Part shown: in pieces, positions 36,597 to 44,069 of the stretch
How positions within the stretch are numbered: position 1 is the first letter of the stretch
How the letters are laid out: every line of letters starts with the position of its first letter
Source: Photobacterium indicum
GTDB lineage: Bacteria; Pseudomonadota; Gammaproteobacteria; Enterobacterales; Vibrionaceae
DNA: 64,000 nucleotides
Direction: 5' to 3'
NCBI RefSeq assembly: GCF_003026215.1
Contig: NZ_PYOC01000002.1
Location: 1-64,000, forward strand
Notes under the pieces: model-generated
The model's input: the letters and a program-made list of their open reading frames with translations, nothing else
Told to the model about the DNA's origin: nothing
Database searches by the model: none
Program-made: the position numbers and the translations under genes

Positions 36597-36963
36597 TTTT
36601 CACTCTACCATTTTTTTCTAATTCAATAACAAGCTCATCAATCGACAAACCAATTCTATTTAACTTATCTACAAGATCAGGCAACTCTTTCTGTAAGAAG
36701 TATGATTTCTGGTTTTCTTGAATAACATCCATAGCACCAGATAGTACATACATTCCTTGGCCTCGTTTCTTTTCAATTAACCCCTGATCAACCAGTAACT
36801 GATAGCCTTTCATTACAGTTAAATGGTTAATTTTCAAATCAGCAGCAACAGCCCTTACCGACGGTAATGCCGTACCCTCTAGCCACGTGCCATCAGCTAT
36901 CTGCTCGATAATTCGTTGGCTCAACTGTTTATATATTGGTAACTCATCATTCCAGTCATTCAC
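36580..36963 (-). CDS. GntR-family regulator, YtrA subfamily
   Basis: A 127-residue regulator with GTG start. The N-terminal winged helix has IYKQLSQRIIEQIADGTWLE and LPSVRAVAADLKINHLTVMK, diagnostic of GntR proteins; the short helical C-terminal region without a large ligand domain marks the YtrA subfamily, usually encoded with an ABC transporter that it represses. It is the first gene of this three-gene operon, so autoregulation is expected. No clear operator was identified by eye upstream. Confidence 0.9.
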   Translation of the reverse strand: MNDWNDELPIYKQLSQRIIEQIADGTWLEGTALPSVRAVAADLKINHLTVMKGYQLLVDQGLIEKKRGQGMYVLSGAMDVIQENQKSYFLQKELPDLVDKLNRIGLSIDELVIELEKNGRVKSGSID

Positions 36964-37218
36964 CGATCACTTACTCATCGCACCCACTGTTATAGTGATA
37001 TATAACACCAACACAATGAAATGCCAAGTCTCATAGCATGTATCATTGATTCAATTCGCAAAATATTAAGAAATAGGCAGAACTACGAATAAAAAGAGGA
37101 TAAGGAATGTTATTGGCAATAAAGTGTTTATAAGGAAGGATTACAAGGTATGAAGCCACAATGAAACAACCGCGCATTCTCAATATTCAGAAAGGCGGTT
37201 GATAGTGCTTACTAAATC

Positions 37219-37250
37219 ATATACCCAAGCTACCTCAAGATACAGGATTC
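37219..37250. repeat. Dispersed repeat, copy 3
   Basis: ATACCCAAGCTACCTCAAGA matches the repeat family at 12031 and 26223, with a different 3' end. Confidence 0.65.
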
Positions 37251-37401
37251 AAATAACGACAGTTAATAAATTCACTTAGAAACAAGTTCGAAATAGTGAA
37301 AATATTGACTTAAATTTTGTATAAATCATTTATATGCTTACACAAAATAGTGAGGCTGGCATGTATATTAAATCAGGCAAATAATATTACTATAAACATA
37401 G

Positions 37402-37443
37402 AATATCGATCAGCAATCGATAATATTCAATTGCTGACGTCAG
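37402..37443. other. Nested inverted repeats downstream of the 122-residue gene
   Basis: TCAGCAAT (37410-37417) pairs with ATTGCTGA (37430-37437), and CTGACGTCAG (37434-37443) is a 10-bp palindrome; ATATCGAT/ATCGATA offers a competing stem. No T-run on the minus strand. Confidence 0.45.
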
Positions 37444-37509
37444 GAATACTTAAACCAACCCTAAGAATTGTTTTTTGAAATGTAATAACAATCAGAAACT
37501 TACGATAAA

Positions 37510-37878
37510 TTATTCTACAACATCGTCTTCTGAAACGATATCACTTCCCATTAACTCTTCAGGATGAACACCATCTTTTTCCATTAATGCTAATATTTCA
37601 TTCATACGAACAAGACGAGCTTCTTCTTTAAATTCATGTAATACAGCAATAAGGTTATTGATCTTATAAAGAGGCATACGTTTAATTACAGCTTTTTGAC
37701 GACCTGGTACTTCATCAGCAAAGTCAGTTAATGCTTGTCTATAATCAAAACGCTCATCACTTTTAGCGGGTTTCTGTGGTTCTTTAATAATAGTACTTGA
37801 ATCAACAACCGTTGTGCCAGATTCAACACCTTTTAACATTTCACTCAGCGCTTTTTCTGCAGCTGCAAAACTATCCAT
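37510..37878 (-). CDS. Unknown protein with a possible H-NS-like oligomerisation segment
   Basis: A 122-residue acidic protein, start ATG preceded by GAGG at 6 nt. I do not recognise the whole. Residues 90-110 (EILALMEKDGVHPEELM) resemble the second dimerisation site of H-NS (REMLIADGIDPNELL), and the region before it is helical and charged like the H-NS N-terminal domain. The H-NS DNA-binding motif is absent. If real, it could modulate H-NS by mixed oligomers; this is an inference from a short match. It lies alone in an AT-rich gene-poor stretch. Confidence 0.6.
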   Translation of the reverse strand: MDSFAAAEKALSEMLKGVESGTTVVDSSTIIKEPQKPAKSDERFDYRQALTDFADEVPGRQKAVIKRMPLYKINNLIAVLHEFKEEARLVRMNEILALMEKDGVHPEELMGSDIVSEDDVVE

Positions 37879-38851
37879 GAATTACCTCAGGGGATCTTAC
37901 GAATCAATCACTGAGCTTGGTAAAACTCAAGGGATTGCATTAACAATAATTCCTATACAAGAAAATTTCCGTATAGGTCATTCGTTCATTACGTAGGTTG
38001 CATAAAATTAACAACCCATCTGAAAGACGAGATTGAAATCAGTTCTACCAACTAACATACCAAGAATGATACTTGGACATTTTAATTATAATTGAAATTC
38101 GCGATTTAGATGTCATAGATGACGACTTGAGTGTTAAATATACCTGTAGAATGCATTTATGTGAACATAAATTTATCATTACAGAATAATTAGCCTAAAT
38201 ATATCGCCGAATATGTTCGCCGACTGTCTTTACATGATTTAACACGCCAAGCGACCATTACATAAATGCAACCCAACAAACGCATTGAGACTACAAATAC
38301 CACTTAGTGTAATAATACACTCAAAAGTAACAGATACGCAATTTTAAACAATTTATTCTTTTTTGACAATTATTATTATTCTTTATTTTCAATAGACTAT
38401 AATGATTTAATCGATTACATCTCAGAATTTATCCTCATGCTACTGTACCTAAAAGCTCATTTGCACTTCCAGCAAACTGCCACGTTTATCATTCAACAGA
38501 TTAAACATCATTGGCCTTATGCATCCATCATTCGTGTCTTCTTGCTTTTAGTCGGAATAACCCGTTTCTCAACATTTGAATCCATTCCTGTTTCTGAGTT
38601 CAAGAATAAGCTGATGGCAATTTGGTAAAACGGCTAGAAAAAGCCCCTCAAAGCAGGCGTTTTCAAGGAAATTGTAGGAATATGGTCCATATAGAAGAAT
38701 CTGGCGATAACTGACCTTTAAAGTAAAAAGGCAATCTGTCATTTAGCGTTAGGTATCAAAAATCAACTATGAATCTCATTTCTAATTTTGCATTAGAGAC
38801 AAGCCAAAAATACTCGTAGTAACATTGAATGGATTTTTTAAGGAGACAAGA
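37879..38851. other. Gene-poor AT-rich stretch
   Basis: Almost 1 kb with no supported gene. A 63-codon frame at 38437-38628 (plus strand) lacks a ribosome site and recognisable features. No RNA gene or mobile-element end could be identified. Confidence 0.45.
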
Positions 38852-39034
38852 ATGGAAATATACCCTACATGTAACAAATGCGGGCAATCTGATGAATATT
38901 TGGTTAGCCATGAAAACAAATACATTTGTATATGTGGACATGAGATCAAAATTACAGAATCAACCCTAGAGAGTAATGATGTACACCAAGGTTTAATGAG
39001 TTATCCAAAAGAAGATTCTTATCAAATGCACTAA
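38852..39034 (+). CDS. Small zinc-ribbon protein
   Basis: A 60-residue protein, start ATG 38852 with AGGAG 6 nt upstream (an upstream ATG at 38825 has no such site). It contains CNKC near residue 8 and CIC(G) near residue 27, a compact zinc-ribbon-like knuckle, then an acidic tail. Function unknown; similar short proteins are often general nucleic-acid or protein-binding factors. Followed by a clear terminator 100 bp on. The good ribosome site and terminator support that it is expressed. Confidence 0.65.
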   Translation: MEIYPTCNKCGQSDEYLVSHENKYICICGHEIKITESTLESNDVHQGLMSYPKEDSYQMH

Positions 39035-39135
39035 GAGCAACAACAGCGCCAACTCCTTAGAGGTTTAACACTTCTCTGCATAATATAAAAATTAAGACTA
39101 GGCACTGGCATTCACAGTTGGCTGAAGATAATCCT

Positions 39136-39159
39136 AAAACTCCCTTTTTGGGGAGTTTT
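39136..39159 (+). terminator. Rho-independent terminator after the zinc-ribbon gene
   Basis: AAAACTCCC / GGGAGTTTT stem with a T-rich loop. Confidence 0.75.
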
Positions 39160-39552
39160 AACGTCCCCATAATCAAACTTTGTCTGACCTTGTTGTAGAT
39201 TAAGCTGATTGAACGACACAAATTTAGTGCCTAATGTTGATATCAACTTGTTCAATCCGAAAGAGCTTTGTATTAATTCACTCTTTATTCAGATATCTTG
39301 AAAAAATACCCACAATTAAATAGTGTCATTAAGATTTTGTTACAAACATGAAATCAAACATGACCAATAATACAGCTTTATTAACCGAAAGAAACGTTAA
39401 CAGTAGGTTAAATATCTGTTTATTTGCAATTATACAGCGTTCTTTAACGATCGTCATAAAAGAGCCCGCGAATTATTTAAGTTATTGTTACACAAGCAAA
39501 AATTAAACAGGACATAATACCCTATGCTTGCATTCCACATAAATCATTCATA

Positions 39553-39574
39553 AAACGTGATCTGCATCACACTG
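39553..39574. promoter_or_regulatory. CRP (cAMP receptor protein) binding site
   Basis: The half-sites CGTGATC and ATCACAC lie in the CRP arrangement (consensus TGTGA-N6-TCACA), preceded by AAA; only the T of the first half-site differs from consensus. It is 217 bp upstream of the symporter start. Confidence 0.7.
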
Positions 39575-39722
39575 ATAATTTGGAATTTCATGCTAAATTT
39601 CAGCGCCTTATCAGGGCAATGCTATCGATTCAATGTTTCACAATTGTAAATGCAACTGGTTTCAAGACCATGCAATAGTGGAAAATAAAAAATATAAATT
39701 AAGAATCGTATTCATGAACAAT

Positions 39723-39769
39723 AACTGAAATGGATGTTTCAGTTCGCTCATCAACGTCCGTTGAATGAG
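39723..39769 (+). promoter_or_regulatory. Structured 5' leader of the symporter gene
   Basis: Two adjacent stem-loops: AACTGAAA / TTTCAGTT (perfect 8 bp, 39723-39744) and CTCAT-CAAC / GTTGAATGAG with one bulge (39747-39769). They end 21 nt before the start codon, near the ribosome site AGGAT. No U-run follows, so control of translation is more likely than termination. Confidence 0.5.
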
Positions 39770-39790
39770 ACTTAGTTACAGGATAATTTT

Positions 39791-41260
39791 ATGAGTGTTT
39801 TAACATCAATGAATGATGGTCTAATGACTGTTATCAACGCGGTTAACGGTGTTCTATGGGGCCAAGTGCTTATCTACATGCTTGTTGGCGTAGGTGTGTA
39901 CTTCACTGTACGTTTAGGCTTCATCCAAATTCGTCAATTCAAACACGCTGTGGGCGTGCTTAAAAGAGGTAAGAATTCCGAAACAGGTATTAGTTCTTAC
40001 CAAGTATTTTGTACATCAATGGCTGCTCGTGTCGGCACTGGTAATATGGCAGGTGTTGCTGTAGCACTGACAGTAGGTGGACCTGGCGCAATATTCTGGA
40101 TGTGGGTGATCGCCCTATTCGGAATGGCAACTGCCTTTGTTGAATCCACCCTTGCCCAAGTATACAAAGTAAAAGACGTCGATGGTCAATACCGTGGCGG
40201 CCCTGCTTACTACATGGAGAAAGGTTTAGGTCAACGCTGGATGGGCTCACTGTTCTCAGTATTCCTGATCATTGCGTTCGGTTTAGTCTTCAACGCCGTT
40301 CAAGCAAACACGATTACAGATGCACTAAATCATTCATTTGGTTTTGATGAAACAACAATGGGCATCATTATTGTTATTACCTCTGCTTTCTTCATCATGG
40401 GTGGCTTAACTAAAATTGCAAGAGCTTCTGCTCGAATCGTTCCAGTAATGGCTGTGGGTTACTTAGCCGTTGCTGCACTTGTTGTTGTAATGAACATCTC
40501 TGAACTACCAGCAGCATTAACATTAATCGTTAAGAGTGCATTTGGTTGGCAGGAAGCTGCCGCAGGTGGTGTTGCATATACGATTGCCCAAGCAATGCAG
40601 AGTGGTATCGCTCGCGGTCTATTCTCTAACGAAGCCGGTATGGGTTCTGCTGCAAACATCGCAGCAAGTGCAACACCAAACCCTAACCACCCTGCATCAC
40701 AGGGTTTCGTTCAGATGCTAGGTGTATTCGCCGATACTATCGTTATCTGTACAGCTTCTGCTGCAATGATTATGCTTTCAGGCGTAATGGATCAGCCAGA
40801 TGCAGCATCAGGTATTGGTCTACTACAGCAAGCACTAACGAGTGAACTAGGTAGCTGGACAACTTACTTCATGGCAGCAGCAATCATTCTTTTCTGTTTC
40901 TCATCTATTATTGCGAACTACAGCTACGCAGAAACAAACATCATGTTCTTGAACGGTAACACGAAGAAAGGTCTATTTATCTTCCGTTTAACTGTTCTTG
41001 GTATGGTTATGTTTGGCTCTGTCGCTTCCCTACCTGTGGTATGGAGCCTAGCTGATGCATCGATGGGAATGATGGCACTGATTAATATAGTGGCATTGCT
41101 TCTACTCTCGAAGTTGGCATTCAAAGTTATCAAAGACTACGAAACACAGCTTAAAGCAGGGAAAACACCAGAATTTGATCGCTCTAAGTTCCCTGAACTA
41201 GAAGAGTTAGACGGTGCATGGCATCCTGAAACGATGAAAGAAGCACGTGCGAAGTCATAG
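39791..41260 (+). CDS. Sodium:alanine/glycine symporter (AgcS family)
   Basis: A 489-residue secondary transporter of the alanine or glycine:cation symporter family, importing alanine or glycine with Na+. About eleven membrane helices. The family signature is the SMAARVGTGNMAGVAVAL segment near residue 77 and the GIARGLFSNEAGMGSAANIA segment near residue 275. Length and architecture are standard. The C-terminal tail (TQLKAGKTPEFDRSKFPELE) is cytoplasmic and charged. Monocistronic: own promoter region with CRP site, strong terminator after it. Alanine versus glycine specificity cannot be told from sequence by eye. Confidence 0.92.
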   Translation: MSVLTSMNDGLMTVINAVNGVLWGQVLIYMLVGVGVYFTVRLGFIQIRQFKHAVGVLKRGKNSETGISSYQVFCTSMAARVGTGNMAGVAVALTVGGPGAIFWMWVIALFGMATAFVESTLAQVYKVKDVDGQYRGGPAYYMEKGLGQRWMGSLFSVFLIIAFGLVFNAVQANTITDALNHSFGFDETTMGIIIVITSAFFIMGGLTKIARASARIVPVMAVGYLAVAALVVVMNISELPAALTLIVKSAFGWQEAAAGGVAYTIAQAMQSGIARGLFSNEAGMGSAANIAASATPNPNHPASQGFVQMLGVFADTIVICTASAAMIMLSGVMDQPDAASGIGLLQQALTSELGSWTTYFMAAAIILFCFSSIIANYSYAETNIMFLNGNTKKGLFIFRLTVLGMVMFGSVASLPVVWSLADASMGMMALINIVALLLLSKLAFKVIKDYETQLKAGKTPEFDRSKFPELEELDGAWHPETMKEARAKS

Positions 41261-41297
41261 TTAAAATTATTAACGACTAACTTCCACTAGTAACAAG

Positions 41298-41325
41298 AAG
41301 CCAGTGCATAGCACTGGCTTTTTTT
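41298..41325 (+). terminator. Rho-independent terminator of the symporter gene
   Basis: Perfect stem AAGCCAGTGC / GCACTGGCTT, ATA loop, seven T. Confidence 0.95.
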
Positions 41326-41332
41326 GTTCTCG

Positions 41333-41355
41333 ATATTCCAAACGACCTCAAGATT
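41333..41355. repeat. Dispersed repeat, degenerate copy
   Basis: ATATTCCAAACGACCTCAAG resembles the TATACCCAAGTCACCTCAAG family; immediately follows the symporter terminator. Confidence 0.4.
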
Positions 41356-41532
41356 AAAAATACACTTAGCGAGTCGTTCAGATATATATTCAAGGAATAG
41401 ATCATAATATTCAGTAATGATTCAGCCCATGTTGATATTATGAGCAGACAAAAAACACGTATATTTGCTGTCTCTAGCCTGAAATATTTACGTTGCTCTA
41501 ATTTAAATTCATTACTGAAGGTATTGATTATT

Positions 41533-41895
41533 ATGTATAAGAAATCACTTATTATTGTATTTGTACTTACATCAAGTATCGCTAGTGCATCAGTCAATTT
41601 TGATGACGTAATGAATAACAATTCCATGCAGATAGAATCTAAAGATAATAGCAGTGCTTTATTTTTCAATGAGACTAAAGGTATCTTTGGATTAATAGAA
41701 ACCAACAAAAAATGTAGCCCTTCATCTCAAAAAATATCACTCAATCATGATGGTGATCTTTATCATGCAAATCAATACTGCACTAACGGTTCACGCATAA
41801 CATACTCCCACTTAGCTGCAGCGAATGTTTTACTAGAACAAATTAATAAGAACCGTACTGTTACGGTCAATGGTATTGAATTTAATCATATATAA
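41533..41895 (+). CDS. Small secreted hypothetical protein
   Basis: About 120 residues from ATG 41533, chosen because it begins a signal peptide (MYKKSLIIVFVLTSSIASAS, cleavage after ASA near residue 19) with AAGG 11 nt upstream; an upstream in-frame ATG at 41440 would bury the signal. The mature part has two Cys (CSPSS and YCTNG), perhaps a disulfide, and ends VTVNGIEFNHI. No family recognised. Likely periplasmic. Confidence 0.6.
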   Translation: MYKKSLIIVFVLTSSIASASVNFDDVMNNNSMQIESKDNSSALFFNETKGIFGLIETNKKCSPSSQKISLNHDGDLYHANQYCTNGSRITYSHLAAANVLLEQINKNRTVTVNGIEFNHI

Positions 41896-41951
41896 ATATC
41901 ACCAATTATAATGGATGACGCTTATCCAATCGCAAATAACACAATACTCAA

Positions 41952-41975
41952 AAAAGGCCTCTATCAAGACCTTTT
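41952..41975. terminator. Weak terminator-like hairpin
   Basis: AAAAGG...CCTTTT pairing with one mismatch, between two convergent small genes. Confidence 0.45.
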
Positions 41976-42021
41976 ATAAAAAATAAATATTAAGCGCCGT
42001 ATATATCATTTGAAAGAAACG

Positions 42022-42303
42022 CTAACGATAACCATGCTCATGTTTCCAACTCGTGCTCATTTGATTTGTGACACACTCAGGAAGGGGTCGGTGCGCCTTC
42101 GCTGGAGGCACCATAATCTTGCGATAGCCAGAAGCGACTAATCGTAAGTCGAATGCTTTATCAATGGGCATTCCAGCTCGAGCTAAATCCCAACGAAATA
42201 CACGGAGTGCCATATATTCGTGTTGCTCTATCTCGCCACCATAAGGATATTTTAATACCTTGGCATAAGCTTGCTTTGCCAGTTCGAAGTTAACTTTAAT
42301 CAT
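42022..42303 (-). CDS. Small hypothetical basic protein
   Basis: A 93-residue protein with an excellent ribosome site (GGGAGG 5 nt before ATG). I do not recognise it. Sequence features: helical first half (NFELAKQAYAKVLKYPYGGE), FRWDLARAGMPIDKAFDLR, and a Pro/His-rich end (KAHRPLPECVTNQM). No signal peptide or membrane helix. Soluble, cytoplasmic, role unknown. Confidence 0.6.
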   Translation of the reverse strand: MIKVNFELAKQAYAKVLKYPYGGEIEQHEYMALRVFRWDLARAGMPIDKAFDLRLVASGYRKIMVPPAKAHRPLPECVTNQMSTSWKHEHGYR

Positions 42304-42583
42304 AAGTACCTCCCAAGCATACTGGTTATAACCACAGTAGTACGTTACAGGGTAGCGTGCAAGTTTATTTGTACTCTAGACATTGATATACATCATAAAT
42401 GTTGCCTAAATGTGAATATACTCCATCAGTAAACAATGGCTTGGTTAATCTTTGCTCATCACAGAATAGAAACGATAATTCTTTTAAAGAATACCTAAAA
42501 ATAATGAGAAAATTTGACACTATCAATACGACACAAACTTAGGCTCTGGTATTATTTGGTCACAAAAATAATTAATAGAGAAA

Positions 42584-42982
42584 TTGATGATGTTTTCTGC
42601 TCGCCTTGCAAAACGAGTGTTTACCATATTTTTAGCGACGGGATTAATTGGATGTAGCACTGAACCACAAACCGGCGACATCATTAACTATAAAGGTATC
42701 TACACTTGGGGAGATGGCATACGCAGCTTTCAACCTTGCGGTTCTGCTCATTATTATTGGGTAGTACAAAACTCGGCCATTGTAGAACCAATGAAAGCCT
42801 TGTCAATCACGCTACAAAATACTCGTAACGAATCTTACCAGCCTGTTTATGTTGAGATCACCGCTGAGCATGTCGAGCAGCCTAAAGCTGGATTCGCCAT
42901 CGACTTTAATGGTGCTATTGATATTTTGGAATCAACCATTATTTCCGAGAATATACCTAGCGAATGTGTATTCAATAATTAA
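42584..42982 (+). CDS. Putative lipoprotein (NlpE C-terminal-like)
   Basis: A 132-residue protein with a lipoprotein signal: hydrophobic FTIFLATGLIGCS with lipobox LIGC, Cys at about residue 24 becoming the acylated N terminus. The mature part contains YTWGDGIRSFQPCGSAHYYW, a pattern seen in the OB-like C-terminal domain of NlpE and related envelope lipoproteins, and a C-terminal Cys that could pair with the PCGS Cys. Role unknown. Start could be either of the first two ATG codons. Confidence 0.7.
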   Translation: MMMFSARLAKRVFTIFLATGLIGCSTEPQTGDIINYKGIYTWGDGIRSFQPCGSAHYYWVVQNSAIVEPMKALSITLQNTRNESYQPVYVEITAEHVEQPKAGFAIDFNGAIDILESTIISENIPSECVFNN

Positions 42983-42987
42983 ATAAA

Positions 42988-43021
42988 AACCATACCAAGT
43001 ATTCTACTACTCGGTATGGTT
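42988..43021. terminator. Bidirectional terminator between convergent genes
   Basis: AACCATACC / GGTATGGTT stem with A/T flanks, between the lipoprotein gene and the LysE-type exporter gene. Confidence 0.8.
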
Positions 43022-43059
43022 AATATTAAAGACAGTTAACAAAATAAAAAAACTACGCG

Positions 43060-43683
43060 TTAGTTATGACTTGCAACTGCCAATAAAGAGCCAGCGCCCA
43101 TAAACATACTGCCAAAAATTCTATTTTGAATACGCACATGACGCTCATTTTTAATTAAGTGTGCTAAACGCGTTGCCAGTAAGGAGTAGCCAATCATTAC
43201 CACTGTATCCACCACTAACATTGTCGTGCCCAGCAACATGATCTGATTAATTTGAGGCTCGTTAGTATTCATGAATTGTGGTAATAATGCGACCAAAAAA
43301 ACGATACTTTTAGGATTGGTCATATTCACAATAACGGATTTAGTAAACAACTTTAATGGTTCAGGTTTTTGCGCTTTCACTTCACCTAAATCGAGTTTAC
43401 TAACTTCATTAAACTTTTGATAACCCAGAAAAATAAGATAAGCGACACCTACCCACTTAATAACCGAAAACGCCAGTTCTGACTGTGCAAGCAAGGCACC
43501 TAACCCCAAACCAACCATTACAATATTAAATGCACTGCCCACTTGTAAGCCTAGGTTTGCGATTAAACTTGCTTTGAAACCATACTTCATTGTATTTGCC
43601 ATCGTATTCACAGCCCCAGCACCCGGCGAAACACTCAACAATATGGCTGCAAGCAAAAAGGTTAACCAGACTTCAATTGACAT
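43060..43683 (-). CDS. LysE/RhtB-family amino-acid exporter
   Basis: About 207 residues from ATG 43683 (GGAG 7 nt upstream; an ATG 30 bp upstream lacks a site). Six hydrophobic helices. The family signature SPGAGAVNTMANTMKYGFKA follows the first helix, and NMTNPKSIVFLVALLPQF is the second conserved block. RhtB members export homoserine, threonine, leucine or other small amino acids; substrate here not determined. Monocistronic. Confidence 0.88.
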   Translation of the reverse strand: MSIEVWLTFLLAAILLSVSPGAGAVNTMANTMKYGFKASLIANLGLQVGSAFNIVMVGLGLGALLAQSELAFSVIKWVGVAYLIFLGYQKFNEVSKLDLGEVKAQKPEPLKLFTKSVIVNMTNPKSIVFLVALLPQFMNTNEPQINQIMLLGTTMLVVDTVVMIGYSLLATRLAHLIKNERHVRIQNRIFGSMFMGAGSLLAVASHN

Positions 43684-44069
43684 TTGTTTTCTCCATTTAA
43701 GCGACTCACCCATACATTCTACGAAACAAGTTAGTTATTAATCGAAAAGGTATTCGTTCTGCGCAAATAATGCTTTCAAAGCACACATTGATGACAAGAT
43801 ACGTTTTAATCATCAAAAGAACAAATGTATTCACTTTATACAAAGTCATAATGTTTTATAGAACACTGTCGCACTTTTAATTACGGGTCACCTTGTATGG
43901 TAAAAAAGCACACCTGTTTTTTTACGGTTAATTATCAAACGATTTAGGACTTCAATCACACTTTAATTTTGTGGGTACGAAAATCCAGTATATGCATGAA
44001 TTCTCCTATATCTGCGTTTTATATTTTGCCTCAATATATAGACAAGCATGACTAATACGGAGAATTATC
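43684..44069. other. Divergent promoter region of exporter and PTS genes
   Basis: About 385 bp, AT-rich. I found no convincing Cra or CRP site and no other feature. Confidence 0.45.

Larger units (their letters stand above)
36964..37509. other. AT-rich region without recognised gene
   Basis: About 545 bp upstream of the GntR operon. It contains a dispersed repeat copy (37219-37250) and nested inverted repeats (37402-37443). No coding sequence is supported. Confidence 0.55.
39035..39790. other. Long upstream region of the alanine symporter
   Basis: About 755 bp: a terminator (39136-39159), a strong CRP-type site (39553-39574), and two successive hairpins (39723-39769) just before the start. 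No protein gene seen; no glycine riboswitch core recognised. Confidence 0.6.

Noticed and set aside
38437..38628. 63-codon plus-strand frame in the gene-poor region
   Set aside because: No ribosome-binding site, no recognisable domain or signal, and flanks show no operon context; could be chance.
39580..39790. Glycine riboswitch upstream of the symporter
   Set aside because: Expected from V. cholerae, but the conserved GGAGAG and CCGAAGG-type core elements were not found by eye.
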